Part shown: in pieces, positions 55,701 to 62,711 of the stretch | Numbering within the stretch: position 1 is the first letter of the stretch | Layout of the letters: every line of letters begins with the position of its first letter | From: CAWCDJ01 sp963794265 | Lineage (GTDB): Bacteria > Acidobacteriota > Terriglobia > Bryobacterales > Bryobacteraceae | NCBI GenBank assembly: GCA_963794265.1 | Contig: CAWCDJ010000001.1 | Coordinates: 124,001-188,000 of the forward strand | DNA: 64,000 bases | Direction: 5' to 3' | The notes under the pieces: generated by a model | Database searches by the model: none | What the model saw: the letters and a program-made list of their open reading frames with translations, nothing else | What the model was told of the DNA's origin: nothing | Made by a program: the position numbers and the translations under genes

Positions 55701-56271
55701 GAAAGTAGGATTTCTCATCGCGCACAAACCGGAGCCGTCCGCCCCCCTGCGTCCGGAGGCTTTGCGCAAACTGCTGGCGGCTTGCGCGGTGCCGGAGTAT
55801 GAGATGGGTGACCTGTATCTTGCGAAGCTGTTACCAGATTGCGACGAGAACGCGCCGCATGTGCTGGCGGAGCCTCCCCTCGTGGTGCAGCCCGGGTTTT
55901 ACGACGACACGGATCCCGCCCTTCTCTTCCGCGGCGACTGGAGCCATGACGGAACTTTCTGGCAGCCCGATCAACAAACCATCAGCTATATCGACGTCCC
56001 CGGGGCCGAGGTCTCGATCGCGTTCCAGGGTTCCGCGTTCTTCTACCTGTACACGATGGCGCCGAACCGGGGGATCGCGGAGATCCAGGTAGACGGAAAG
56101 GAACAGGGGACCATCGACCAATACGCACCCGACGTTCGCTGGCAGCAACGCACGAAATTCTGCTGTTTCGGTCCGGGGAAACACATGGCCGTGGTCAAGG
56201 TGACGGGCCGGTATAACCCGAAGTCGTCGGGCAAGTTCGTGGACCTGGATTCGTTCTTCGTGCTGCGGTGA
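52708..56271 (+). CDS. Three-module glycosylation fusion: GT2 glycosyltransferase, GtrA flippase-like domain, GT-C-like transferase
   Basis: 1187 residues. Module 1 (1-220) is a DPM1/GtrB-type GT2 with VVIPAYKP at 11-18, DAD at 97-99 and GQHHPDD. Module 2 (about 226-346) is a four-helix GtrA domain ending NFAVQRAFIFKPQ. Module 3 (about 365-1060) has many membrane helices and an acidic first loop KPEIGADGLAMHL near 556-568, as in GT-C lipid-sugar transferases. A final beta-domain (about 1070-1187, YIDVPGAEVSIAFQG to the end) resembles a carbohydrate-binding module. In phage and bacterial systems GtrB, GtrA and the transferase are separate genes. Here one chain could load, flip and transfer a sugar. 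Confidence 0.83.
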   Translation: MKSDQPIRLAVVIPAYKPSTALVGLVRTLSEAELPAIVIVDDGSGPEYREVFEQASAFPRVQLLRHAVNLGKGAALKLAFNHVLCAYPELAGVVTADADGQHHPDDIRRVAETLIARPGALVLGSRQFEGDVPLRSRIGNVATRGIMHALLGQKLKDTQTGLRGIPAELLPRLLQIESRGYEFELEMLIAAHHLEIPVVEEPIKTIYEPGNKSSHFNPIIDSMKIYFVLLRFGSVSMITALLDNLIFYLAYRRTGHVLGSQILARVFAVTFNYTMVRSSVFYSRQRHKAVLPKYLGLVVGSGTASYGGIRWLTASFGIGAVAAKLLVETFLFFVNFAVQRAFIFKPQEKPQAGAGEQAPRAPISRFALALAVLLAALVGVEIYGFATGRLFSQELWLAVGAKRFTRYLGAYLFLAVPLLLIFPWSFTAVIAALLLVLTAVSVGVQPVAAAAFFLISACALGTLLMGRGRVNALCATLLGTGVYVFLMLAVSRLPVNYMATWGAVLAIPIALDARGAWDRLRGWAAALRRAELRPRGERAGFGLLVFLLIAQWFVALKPEIGADGLAMHLAIPMNIAANHSLTFEPARFLWAVMPMGADWAYSIVYLLGGEYAAHLLNLAMLAMVAGLIYQGARRWVTPAAGWLLAASFVATPVVQLVTGSLFVENFLAAMILGTLTAVWLFGDTGERRYLFLAMVLAGAAITTKLGSIAFLLFILFFAGAEVKRQWNKLGRRPLLTCTLAVALLLALSLPTYAIAWMKTGNPVFPFENQKFHSPLLDPMVSVNDARYHIPLAWNTLYTLTFHSSEAYEGQDGSFGFQYLIVVPLALAGLFAAKRRRPATAAMIAALGAGILIMRSQPNVRFLYAAMPLTLVAFAAVLGWAFERQRGLYRALVVCLLGCTALNVWFLPSSNYYHKDFCLKFPFSRVERERYLEEAAPIRTIIEYQNRQHFGSGVLLTGGNEIAGLSGTIYENHWHQYPTVERLQRAFSVPEMFRLLEHWKVGFLIAHKPEPSAPLRPEALRKLLAACAVPEYEMGDLYLAKLLPDCDENAPHVLAEPPLVVQPGFYDDTDPALLFRGDWSHDGTFWQPDQQTISYIDVPGAEVSIAFQGSAFFYLYTMAPNRGIAEIQVDGKEQGTIDQYAPDVRWQQRTKFCCFGPGKHMAVVKVTGRYNPKSSGKFVDLDSFFVLR

Positions 56272-56288
56272 TCGCCCGCGCGATCTCA

Positions 56289-56294
56289 TATAAT
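56289..56294 (+). promoter_or_regulatory. Candidate -10 box before the small membrane ORF
   Basis: TATAAT 26 bases before the TTG at 56320 and before GAGGAG (56308-56313). No clear -35 is seen. It would drive the small peptide and the coupled transporter. Confidence 0.35.
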
Positions 56295-56319
56295 AGGCTG
56301 GTTTCTCGAGGAGCATCAC

Positions 56320-56421
56320 TTGAAGCGATCGATGAGCAAGGCTGTCCTTACGGACGTACAGTTCTGGCTGCCCGTGGCCGTCCTGGTAATCGGAGTCGCG
56401 GTTCTGATGGTGGTCCGATGA
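56320..56421 (+). CDS. 33-residue single-span membrane peptide
   Basis: Starts at TTG 56320 with GAGGAG upstream (an internal ATG 56332 is the alternative). It is a basic N-terminus followed by a hydrophobic span FWLPVAVLVIGVAVLMVV and a final Arg. Its stop TGA overlaps the ATG of the transporter (ATGA), so it is coupled to it. It may be a transporter accessory subunit or a translational leader. It is too short for most annotation pipelines. Function unknown. Confidence 0.5.
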   Translation: MKRSMSKAVLTDVQFWLPVAVLVIGVAVLMVVR

Positions 56422-57716
56422 AGGCGGCCGTCAGGACGCAAGTCTCCGGCACGTCGCTACACCGGCTGGGCGTGGTCTGCGGGTTGGGGGCAGGTGCCTG
56501 GCTGGGCGCGGCCGAGGCGCCCACTAAGCTGGTCACCGTCGGCTTCTCCCCGTTCCTCATCTCGCTTGGAATGGTGGCCGGCGTCTTCGTGGCGCGCTGG
56601 ACCGTTCCCATGCTGCTCAAAGGCACCGGCTACGTCATGGACGACCTTCGCGAGAAGAAGCACCTGATCGTGTGGGCGATCCTCGCGGGAATGCTGTGGG
56701 CGGTCGCGAATACGCTGACGGTGTTCGCCATCCGCAACGTCGGGCTGTCGATCGCGTTTCCCCTGTGGAACACCAACAGCTTGGTCGGGCTGTTGTGGGG
56801 ATGGCTCCTGTTCAACGAGTTGCGCGGCGGCGGCGCGCGCCAGTGGGTCAAAGTGCTGGGAGGGGCAGCGGCCATCGTGATCGGCGCCTGCCTGCTGGCC
56901 TATGCCACCACATCGCACGCCGCGGGCGGCACTGGTCCCCACCACGCGGCGGGTTTGGGCATCCTGGCCGCACTGGGAGCGGGGGCGATGTGGGGCACCA
57001 TGTACATTCCTTACCGCAAGGCATACATCAGCGGAATGAACCCTCTTTCTTTCGTCACCGTCTTCACCTTCGGCGAACTGAGCACGGTTGTGGCGCTGGC
57101 GCTGATCTTCGGAGGCGGATTCTCGCAGATTTCGGCCGACCTGGTGCGTGCGCGCCCGGCGCTGTTCTGGCTGTTTTTGGGCGGATTCTGCTGGGTGATC
57201 GGCGACCTCTTCCAGCAATACGCCGCCAAGTACATCGGGATCGGCCGGGGCATTCCGCTCTCGAACACGAATCAATTATGGGGCCTGGCCTGGGGCGCGC
57301 TGGTGTTCGGCGAGTTGCACGGCCTCGATTCGACGGCCAAGGTCCTGGTGCTTGCGGGCTCTCTGGTGATGATCGCGGGCGCCACCGCCATCAGCTTCGC
57401 GGAGGCTCCGGAAAAGGAGCGAACCTCGTGGAACCGGGCGATGAATCGCGAGTGCGAGCGCTATGGACTCGACCCCGCGCGGGTTGCCTCCGCGCTCCGC
57501 GGAGACGACCCGCTTTCGAAGGGGAAGGTGGGCCGGCGGCCGTGGGAATGGCTGATTCTGGCGGCGGCCGTAGGCCTCTTCGTATGGCTCGGCGCGGGGG
57601 CGGCACGGCAGCCGATTGCGATGAACCCGCTCTGGATGGCGGTCCTGATCGGGGCCACCCTGGTGTTCCTGGGAGTGTGCGGAACCCTGCTCTGGAGACG
57701 CACACGGTTCTCATAG
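56418..57716 (+). CDS. Sugar transporter of the GRP/RhaT-like DMT family
   Basis: 432 residues with about ten membrane helices in two EamA/RhaT-type halves: GLGAGAWLGAAEAPTK and LAALGAGAMWGTMYIPYRKAYI. Conserved ISFAEAPEKER follows. A C-terminal extension has two more helices after a cytoplasmic loop (residues 380-432). It likely moves a monosaccharide with protons. Coupled to the preceding 33-residue peptide gene. The substrate is inferred only from family and the neighbouring symporter and GalK. Confidence 0.8.
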   Translation: MKAAVRTQVSGTSLHRLGVVCGLGAGAWLGAAEAPTKLVTVGFSPFLISLGMVAGVFVARWTVPMLLKGTGYVMDDLREKKHLIVWAILAGMLWAVANTLTVFAIRNVGLSIAFPLWNTNSLVGLLWGWLLFNELRGGGARQWVKVLGGAAAIVIGACLLAYATTSHAAGGTGPHHAAGLGILAALGAGAMWGTMYIPYRKAYISGMNPLSFVTVFTFGELSTVVALALIFGGGFSQISADLVRARPALFWLFLGGFCWVIGDLFQQYAAKYIGIGRGIPLSNTNQLWGLAWGALVFGELHGLDSTAKVLVLAGSLVMIAGATAISFAEAPEKERTSWNRAMNRECERYGLDPARVASALRGDDPLSKGKVGRRPWEWLILAAAVGLFVWLGAGAARQPIAMNPLWMAVLIGATLVFLGVCGTLLWRRTRFS

Positions 57717-57775
57717 GCGTGTGCTAGACTCAGGTGTTCCTCATCTGAAATCGGACAGCAATCAGGAGTGTTTTA

Positions 57776-59458
57776 GTGAAACTCGCGGCGGTTGATTATC
57801 TCATCCTCGCGCTATATTTCGCCTTTGTATTAGGCATCGGATGGAGGCTTCGGAAGAAGATCTCCACCAGCGGCGACTTCCTGCTTTCGGGTCATGGAGT
57901 GCCGGTCTGGATTACGAGTCTGGCTTTCATCGCGGCCAATCTGGGCGCGCAGGAACTGATCGGAATGTCGGCCTCCGGCGCCAAGTACGGAATCATGACC
58001 GTCCATTTCTACTGGATCGGCGCGATTCCGGCCATCATCTTCATGGGCCTGTTCATGATGCCGTTTTATTACGGCAGCAAGGCCCGCTCGGTTCCGGAAT
58101 ACCTGAAAATGCGGTACGACGAGAAGACCCGCGCCTACAACGCGTTCACCTTCGCGGTGATGACCATCTTCTCTTCGGGCATTTCCATGTACGCGCTGGG
58201 GCTGCTGCTCGAACTGGTGCTGGGGTGGAATTTCACGACCTCGGTGTTGGCTTCCGCCGTGATCGTTTTGATCTACACCTTCCTGGGAGGCCTGACCAGC
58301 GCAATCTATAACGAGGTTCTGCAATTCCTGCTGATCGTGGCCGGCTTCGCGCCGCTGGCGATTCTTTCGGTCTCCAAGGCGGGCGGCTGGGGCGGCATCA
58401 CGAAACGCCTCAGCGCCATGACTCTCTCCACCGGCCAATCCGGCGCGGTGATGACGCACGCGTGGGGATACATGGGCAGCGCCAGCCAGAACCCCATGGG
58501 CGTCGAAATCTTCGGAATGGTGGCAGGGCTCGGCTTCGTGCTGTCATTCGGATACTGGTGCACGAATTTCCTGGTGGTGCAGCGGGCGATGGCGGCGCGG
58601 TCGATGTCCGAGGCGCGCCTCACCCCGATCATCGGCACATTCCCCAAAATGATGCTGCCGTTCATCGTGATTCTTCCCGGAGTCGCGGCGCTGGCGCTTT
58701 CCCACATGAACCTGGGATACGCGCTGCCGCTCAAGGCCAACGGGATTCCGGATTACGACCAGGTGATCACGACCCTGATGGCGAAATTCTATCCGGCGGG
58801 AATGCTCGGCGTCGGTCTCACCGGATTGATGGCATCGTTCATGTCGGGCATGGCGGGCAACGTCACCGCGTTCAACACCGTCTGGACCTACGACATTTAT
58901 CAAAGCTACATCAGGAAGGGCGCGCCGGACCACCATTATCTGAATGTCGGCCGCGCGACCACGGTGGTGGGTGTGGCGCTGTCGATCGGAGCGGCCTACC
59001 TGGCGCAGCATTACAACAACATCATGGACCTGCTGCAACTGGTCTTTGGCTTTGTGAACGCGCCCCTGTTCGCCACGTTCCTGCTCGGCATGTTCTGGAA
59101 GCGCTCCACGGGCCACGGCGCATTTAGCGGACTGGTCAGCGGGACGGTCGCGGCGTCACTGACCTGGGGCCTCACAGTGGCCGAAGGAAAGGGCGGTATC
59201 TTCGGCCAGATCCATACGTTCCCTTCCGTTATGGCGCAGAATTTCTGGATCGCCATCATGGCCTTTACTACCTGCCTGGTGGTGACGACGGTGGTCAGCA
59301 TGATGTCGGCGCCGCGCGAGGAAAAGCAACTGGAAGGGCTGGTCTACGGCCTGACCAAGATCCCGCACGACGCCACCGCGAAATGGTACAAGCGGCCCGC
59401 GCCGCTGGCGATAGTGGCTGCGATTGTCATGATCCTTTTGAATATCTGGTTTGCATAA
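57776..59458 (+). CDS. Sodium:solute symporter (SSS family, sugar type)
   Basis: 560 residues, about 13-14 helices. The SSS signatures are present: DYLILALYFAFVLGIGWRL, SLAFIAANLGAQELIGMSA, and GLMASFMSGMAGNVTAFNTVWTYDIY, which contains the sodium-site serine/threonine pattern. Close relatives import sugars (SGLT-like). A GTG start at 57776 follows AGGAG. The next gene begins one base downstream and galactokinase follows, so galactose or a related sugar is a reasonable substrate guess. Confidence 0.87.
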   Translation: MKLAAVDYLILALYFAFVLGIGWRLRKKISTSGDFLLSGHGVPVWITSLAFIAANLGAQELIGMSASGAKYGIMTVHFYWIGAIPAIIFMGLFMMPFYYGSKARSVPEYLKMRYDEKTRAYNAFTFAVMTIFSSGISMYALGLLLELVLGWNFTTSVLASAVIVLIYTFLGGLTSAIYNEVLQFLLIVAGFAPLAILSVSKAGGWGGITKRLSAMTLSTGQSGAVMTHAWGYMGSASQNPMGVEIFGMVAGLGFVLSFGYWCTNFLVVQRAMAARSMSEARLTPIIGTFPKMMLPFIVILPGVAALALSHMNLGYALPLKANGIPDYDQVITTLMAKFYPAGMLGVGLTGLMASFMSGMAGNVTAFNTVWTYDIYQSYIRKGAPDHHYLNVGRATTVVGVALSIGAAYLAQHYNNIMDLLQLVFGFVNAPLFATFLLGMFWKRSTGHGAFSGLVSGTVAASLTWGLTVAEGKGGIFGQIHTFPSVMAQNFWIAIMAFTTCLVVTTVVSMMSAPREEKQLEGLVYGLTKIPHDATAKWYKRPAPLAIVAAIVMILLNIWFA

Positions 59459-59459
59459 T

Positions 59460-59651
59460 ATGCTGGATTTAAGAGTGCCTTCGGGCTGGTTCTTCGCGAT
59501 CCTCGGTCTGATCCTGTTGGGATTGGGTGTATTCGCGCCGGATATGCGCGCGGATCTCACCACGGCGAACGTCAATCTTTACTGTGGAATCGGTATGCTG
59601 GTGTTCGGCGGCTTTCTGCTGTACATGGCCAGGCGAGGCTCCCATTCCTAA
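59460..59651 (+). CDS. Small two-helix membrane protein
   Basis: 63 residues: WFFAILGLILLGLGVFAP and a second span VNLYCGIGMLVFGGFLLYM joined by a short charged loop. It begins one base after the symporter stop and ends three bases before galK, so it is embedded in the operon. It may stabilise the symporter. Family not recognised. Confidence 0.65.
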   Translation: MLDLRVPSGWFFAILGLILLGLGVFAPDMRADLTTANVNLYCGIGMLVFGGFLLYMARRGSHS

Positions 59652-59654
59652 CTC

Positions 59655-60821
59655 ATGATCGACCAATTTCGAAAACACTACGGCCATGCCGACGGCGTGC
59701 GGGTCTTTCGCGCCCCGGGGCGCGTCAACCTGATTGGCGAGCACACGGATTACAACCTGGGGTTTGTCTGCCCGGTGGCGCTCGATCTGGCCACCTTCGT
59801 GGCCACTGCTCCCACCGAGGGCGGCAAACTGCGGATCTATTCCGAAGACCGCCGCGAGATGCGGGAATTCCAGGTGTCCACTCTCGGCGACGCGCAGCGG
59901 CAGGGTCACTGGACGGACTATCCGATCGGTGTGGCGCGCGAGTTGATTCGAGCCGGATTGCCGGTGGAGCCGGCGGACCTTCTGATCCGCAGCACCGTGC
60001 CGGACGGCTCGGGGCTGAGTTCCTCGGCGGCGCTCGAAGTGTCCTCCGCGCTGGCGCTCCTCAATCGAAGACCGCTCGATCCGCTGGAACTGGCCAAGCT
60101 GTGCCAGCGGGCCGAGCGCGAATTCGTGGGCATGCCCTGCGGCATCATGGACCAGTACATTTCGGTCTTCGGGCGCGAGCATTCGGCGACGGCGATTGAC
60201 TGCCGCAGCCTGGAGCACCGCGACGTGCGGCTGCCGGAAGGCATCACCTTCCTGGCGGTGAACAGCATGGTGAAGCACGAGCTTTCGGGCTCCGCCTACC
60301 GCGACCGCGTGCGCGAATGCGCGGCGGCGGTGGAGCAGATCCAGCGGCGCTTTCCCACCGTCGCCAGCCTGCGCGACGTCAACCCGGCGCAGTTCGCCGA
60401 AATCGAGGCCGAACTGCCCGACGTGGTTCGCCGCCGCGCGCGGCACGTGGTCACGGAGGACGACCGCGTCAACCGGTTCGTGGCCGCCGCCGCGGACACC
60501 GAACTGGCCGAGATGGGCCGGCTGCTGGTGGAATCGCATCGCAGCCTCCAATGCGATTACGAGGTCAGTTGCGAGGAACTCGACTTCCTGGTGGATCAGG
60601 CGCTGAGCATCGAAGGTGTCCTGGGGTCGCGTATGACCGGCGGCGGATTCGGCGGCTGCACCGTCACCATGCTGCGGCCGGACGCGGCGGAAGAATTCCG
60701 GTCCGGAATCGCTTCCGCTTATAGTAAGCGCTTCGGCATCACGCCGCGTATTTATAGTTGCAGACCCTCGGCCGGCGCGGCGGAACTGAAGAATTTTGAG
60801 ATGATCCCGGCCTCCGCATAA
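59655..60821 (+). CDS. galK: Galactokinase
   Basis: 388-residue GHMP kinase phosphorylating galactose at C1. Motif 1 is GRVNLIGEHTDYNLGF (substrate), motif 2 is GSGLSSSAALEVS (ATP phosphate loop) and motif 3 is GSRMTGGGFGGCTV. The catalytic Asp lies in GIMDQYISVFG. It sits downstream of the symporter and small membrane protein in one operon. GalT is at 19.0 kb, and no galE or galM is seen. Confidence 0.92.
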   Translation: MIDQFRKHYGHADGVRVFRAPGRVNLIGEHTDYNLGFVCPVALDLATFVATAPTEGGKLRIYSEDRREMREFQVSTLGDAQRQGHWTDYPIGVARELIRAGLPVEPADLLIRSTVPDGSGLSSSAALEVSSALALLNRRPLDPLELAKLCQRAEREFVGMPCGIMDQYISVFGREHSATAIDCRSLEHRDVRLPEGITFLAVNSMVKHELSGSAYRDRVRECAAAVEQIQRRFPTVASLRDVNPAQFAEIEAELPDVVRRRARHVVTEDDRVNRFVAAAADTELAEMGRLLVESHRSLQCDYEVSCEELDFLVDQALSIEGVLGSRMTGGGFGGCTVTMLRPDAAEEFRSGIASAYSKRFGITPRIYSCRPSAGAAELKNFEMIPASA

Positions 60822-60923
60822 CTACATAAGCAAAGCACAACAGAATGTTCTTTCCTGGCGGGGGCAAATTCCGGGTTTGCCCTGGCCGAGGATCCGCCCG
60901 AGATTGTTACACTCGTCTCAGAG

Positions 60924-61472
60924 ATGCCGCGCTGGATGAACATTGCCAATTCCTTTACGCTGCTGCGGCTCGTCCTGGTCCCGTTTGTGATTCAGGCAGT
61001 GCTCGAGGGGCGGCATTTCGCCGCACTCGCCCTGTTTGCGCTGGCGGCGTTCACCGACCTGCTGGACGGCGCGGCGGCTCGCCACTTCGGCTCCTCCACG
61101 CAGACCGGCGCATACCTCGATCCGATTGCCGATAAGTGCCTGCTGAGTGGAGTGTTCCTGGCCCTGGCGGCGGCATCCATCCTGCCCTGGTGGTTCGTGG
61201 CGATCATTTTTGGGCGCGACCTTTACATCCTGGTCGCGGTGGCCGCCATCGCGCTGTTCACACCCGTACGCAGCTTCCCGCCGAGCGTCTGGGGCAAACT
61301 TTCGACTTTCGTACAGATTGTCACAGCCGTAGCCTGGATGGCACGGGATGTGCTCTCGGTTCAGGTACTGAATGTGTTCTCGTCCGCAATGCTATGGCCC
61401 TGCGTGGGTTTCACGATCTGGAGCGGCGTGCATTACACTTGGCGTGGAATTCAAGTCGCGCGAGCGGATTGA
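60924..61472 (+). CDS. CDP-alcohol phosphatidyltransferase family protein (PgsA-like)
   Basis: 182 residues with five to six membrane helices and the complete family motif DLLDGAAARHFG...GAYLDPIADK, a D-x2-D-G-x2-A-R-x8-G-x3-D-x3-D pattern that binds metal and the CDP-alcohol. It makes a phospholipid such as phosphatidylglycerol phosphate or a related lipid; which alcohol is used is unresolved. The start is ATG 60924. Confidence 0.87.
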   Translation: MPRWMNIANSFTLLRLVLVPFVIQAVLEGRHFAALALFALAAFTDLLDGAAARHFGSSTQTGAYLDPIADKCLLSGVFLALAAASILPWWFVAIIFGRDLYILVAVAAIALFTPVRSFPPSVWGKLSTFVQIVTAVAWMARDVLSVQVLNVFSSAMLWPCVGFTIWSGVHYTWRGIQVARAD

Positions 61473-61503
61473 CGGGGCTGTCCGCCCGGGAGTAGTCTTA
61501 AAA

Positions 61504-62088
61504 ATGACGGGGTTGTCCATGACTCGCTATCTGCCCGCGCAGCATTATCGGTGGTTCGGCCTGACCGCCCTGATTCTAGGCGGCGGCTGCGCGTGGTTCG
61601 CGCTGGAACTCGGCTTCCGGCCGGCATTCGTCCCGGCTACCCTGTTTTTTCTGACCGCGGCGTTTCTCCTGGTATTGGGATTTCGTCCATCGGTCGAGGT
61701 TCACGAAGGCTATCTGGCTATAGGGAAAAGGGTTATTCCCTGGATGGATATCCGGCGGCTGGATCGGACCGGCTGGGTTTCTCCCCTGATTACGCGCATC
61801 ACGCTATTTGACGATTCGCGGATCACCCTCATCTATCCGGGCGATCTGGATGCCTGCAACAGCCTGCTGCGTCATCTGCGGCGGCTCTCGCGGGACGCGC
61901 TCATCGACGGTATCCCCTATCGGCAGTACTGGGGCGAAGTGCTGGCTCCTCCGGCTGAACGCAAGCAGGCGCCGCCTCCCCGATACCGGATTCTGAGGCC
62001 CGAAGACGAAGCCGAGGTCGAGCGTCTCTACCAGCGGCTCAAAACCGTAGGCAATCTCGATCAAAAGAACTCGACGGACGAGAAGTAG
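61504..62088 (+). CDS. Membrane protein with PH-like domain, function unknown
   Basis: 194 residues. Two helices (WFGLTALILGGGCAWFALEL and ATLFFLTAAFLLVLGF) precede a cytoplasmic beta-rich region: EVHEGYLAIGKRVIPWMDI, ITRITLFDDSRITLIYPGD. It ends in a charged helix with EAEVERLYQRLK. The layout resembles bacterial PH or DUF-type lipid-interacting proteins. The start is ATG 61504 or 61519. It is followed three bases later by the ydcF-like gene. Confidence 0.6.
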   Translation: MTGLSMTRYLPAQHYRWFGLTALILGGGCAWFALELGFRPAFVPATLFFLTAAFLLVLGFRPSVEVHEGYLAIGKRVIPWMDIRRLDRTGWVSPLITRITLFDDSRITLIYPGDLDACNSLLRHLRRLSRDALIDGIPYRQYWGEVLAPPAERKQAPPPRYRILRPEDEAEVERLYQRLKTVGNLDQKNSTDEK

Positions 62089-62091
62089 CTC

Positions 62092-62709
62092 GTGAAGTCG
62101 TTCCGCTCCAACCGTTTCGGGCTGTGGCTCGTAACTCCCCTCCTGCTGGTTTTGTTGGCGGCCGCCGCGCACACGTGGTGTCTCGAGCGAGTCGGAGAGT
62201 TTCTGATCCGCAATGATGGGCCGGCGAAGGCCGATCTGGCGGTGGTCCTGGCGGGCGATGCTCGCGGGAACCGGATTCTGGAAGGCGCGGAGCTGGTGCG
62301 GAAGGGTTACGCGCCCGCGGTGCTGGTGAGCGGTCCGGCCGGGATGTACGGGCATTACGAGTGCGATCTCGCCATTCCCTTTGCCGTGAGCAAAGGCAAC
62401 CCGCCCGATTGGTTCATCCGCTTTCCCAACAACTCCCTCTCCACGAGGGAGGAGGCCGCGGCGATTCTGGGCGAGTTGCGGCGGCGCAACATCCGGAGCT
62501 TTCTGCTGGTGACCAGCACGTATCACAGCGGCCGCGCTGCCCGGATCTACAGCGCCGCGGAGCGCGCCGCCGGGGGAGGCCCTAGCTTCCGGGTGGTGGC
62601 GGCCCAGGACCCATATTTCGGGCCGGATTCCTGGTGGCGGACCCGCGAGGGGCTGAAGACCGCCTTCATCGAGTTCTCCAAAACCATCGCCACCGCGGTG
62701 GGCGTGTGA
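62092..62709 (+). CDS. YdcF/DUF218 family protein
   Basis: 205 residues from GTG 62092. An N-terminal anchor (FGLWLVTPLLLVLLAAAAH) precedes the DUF218 core: ADLAVVLAGDARGNRILEGAELVRKG, VLVSGP, STREEAAAILGELRRRNI and LLVTSTYHSGRAARI. Members include ElyC/SanA-like proteins acting in envelope biogenesis. It lies between a membrane protein and an ABC exporter. The precise role is unknown. Confidence 0.82.
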   Translation: MKSFRSNRFGLWLVTPLLLVLLAAAAHTWCLERVGEFLIRNDGPAKADLAVVLAGDARGNRILEGAELVRKGYAPAVLVSGPAGMYGHYECDLAIPFAVSKGNPPDWFIRFPNNSLSTREEAAAILGELRRRNIRSFLLVTSTYHSGRAARIYSAAERAAGGGPSFRVVAAQDPYFGPDSWWRTREGLKTAFIEFSKTIATAVGV

Positions 62710-62711
62710 GC

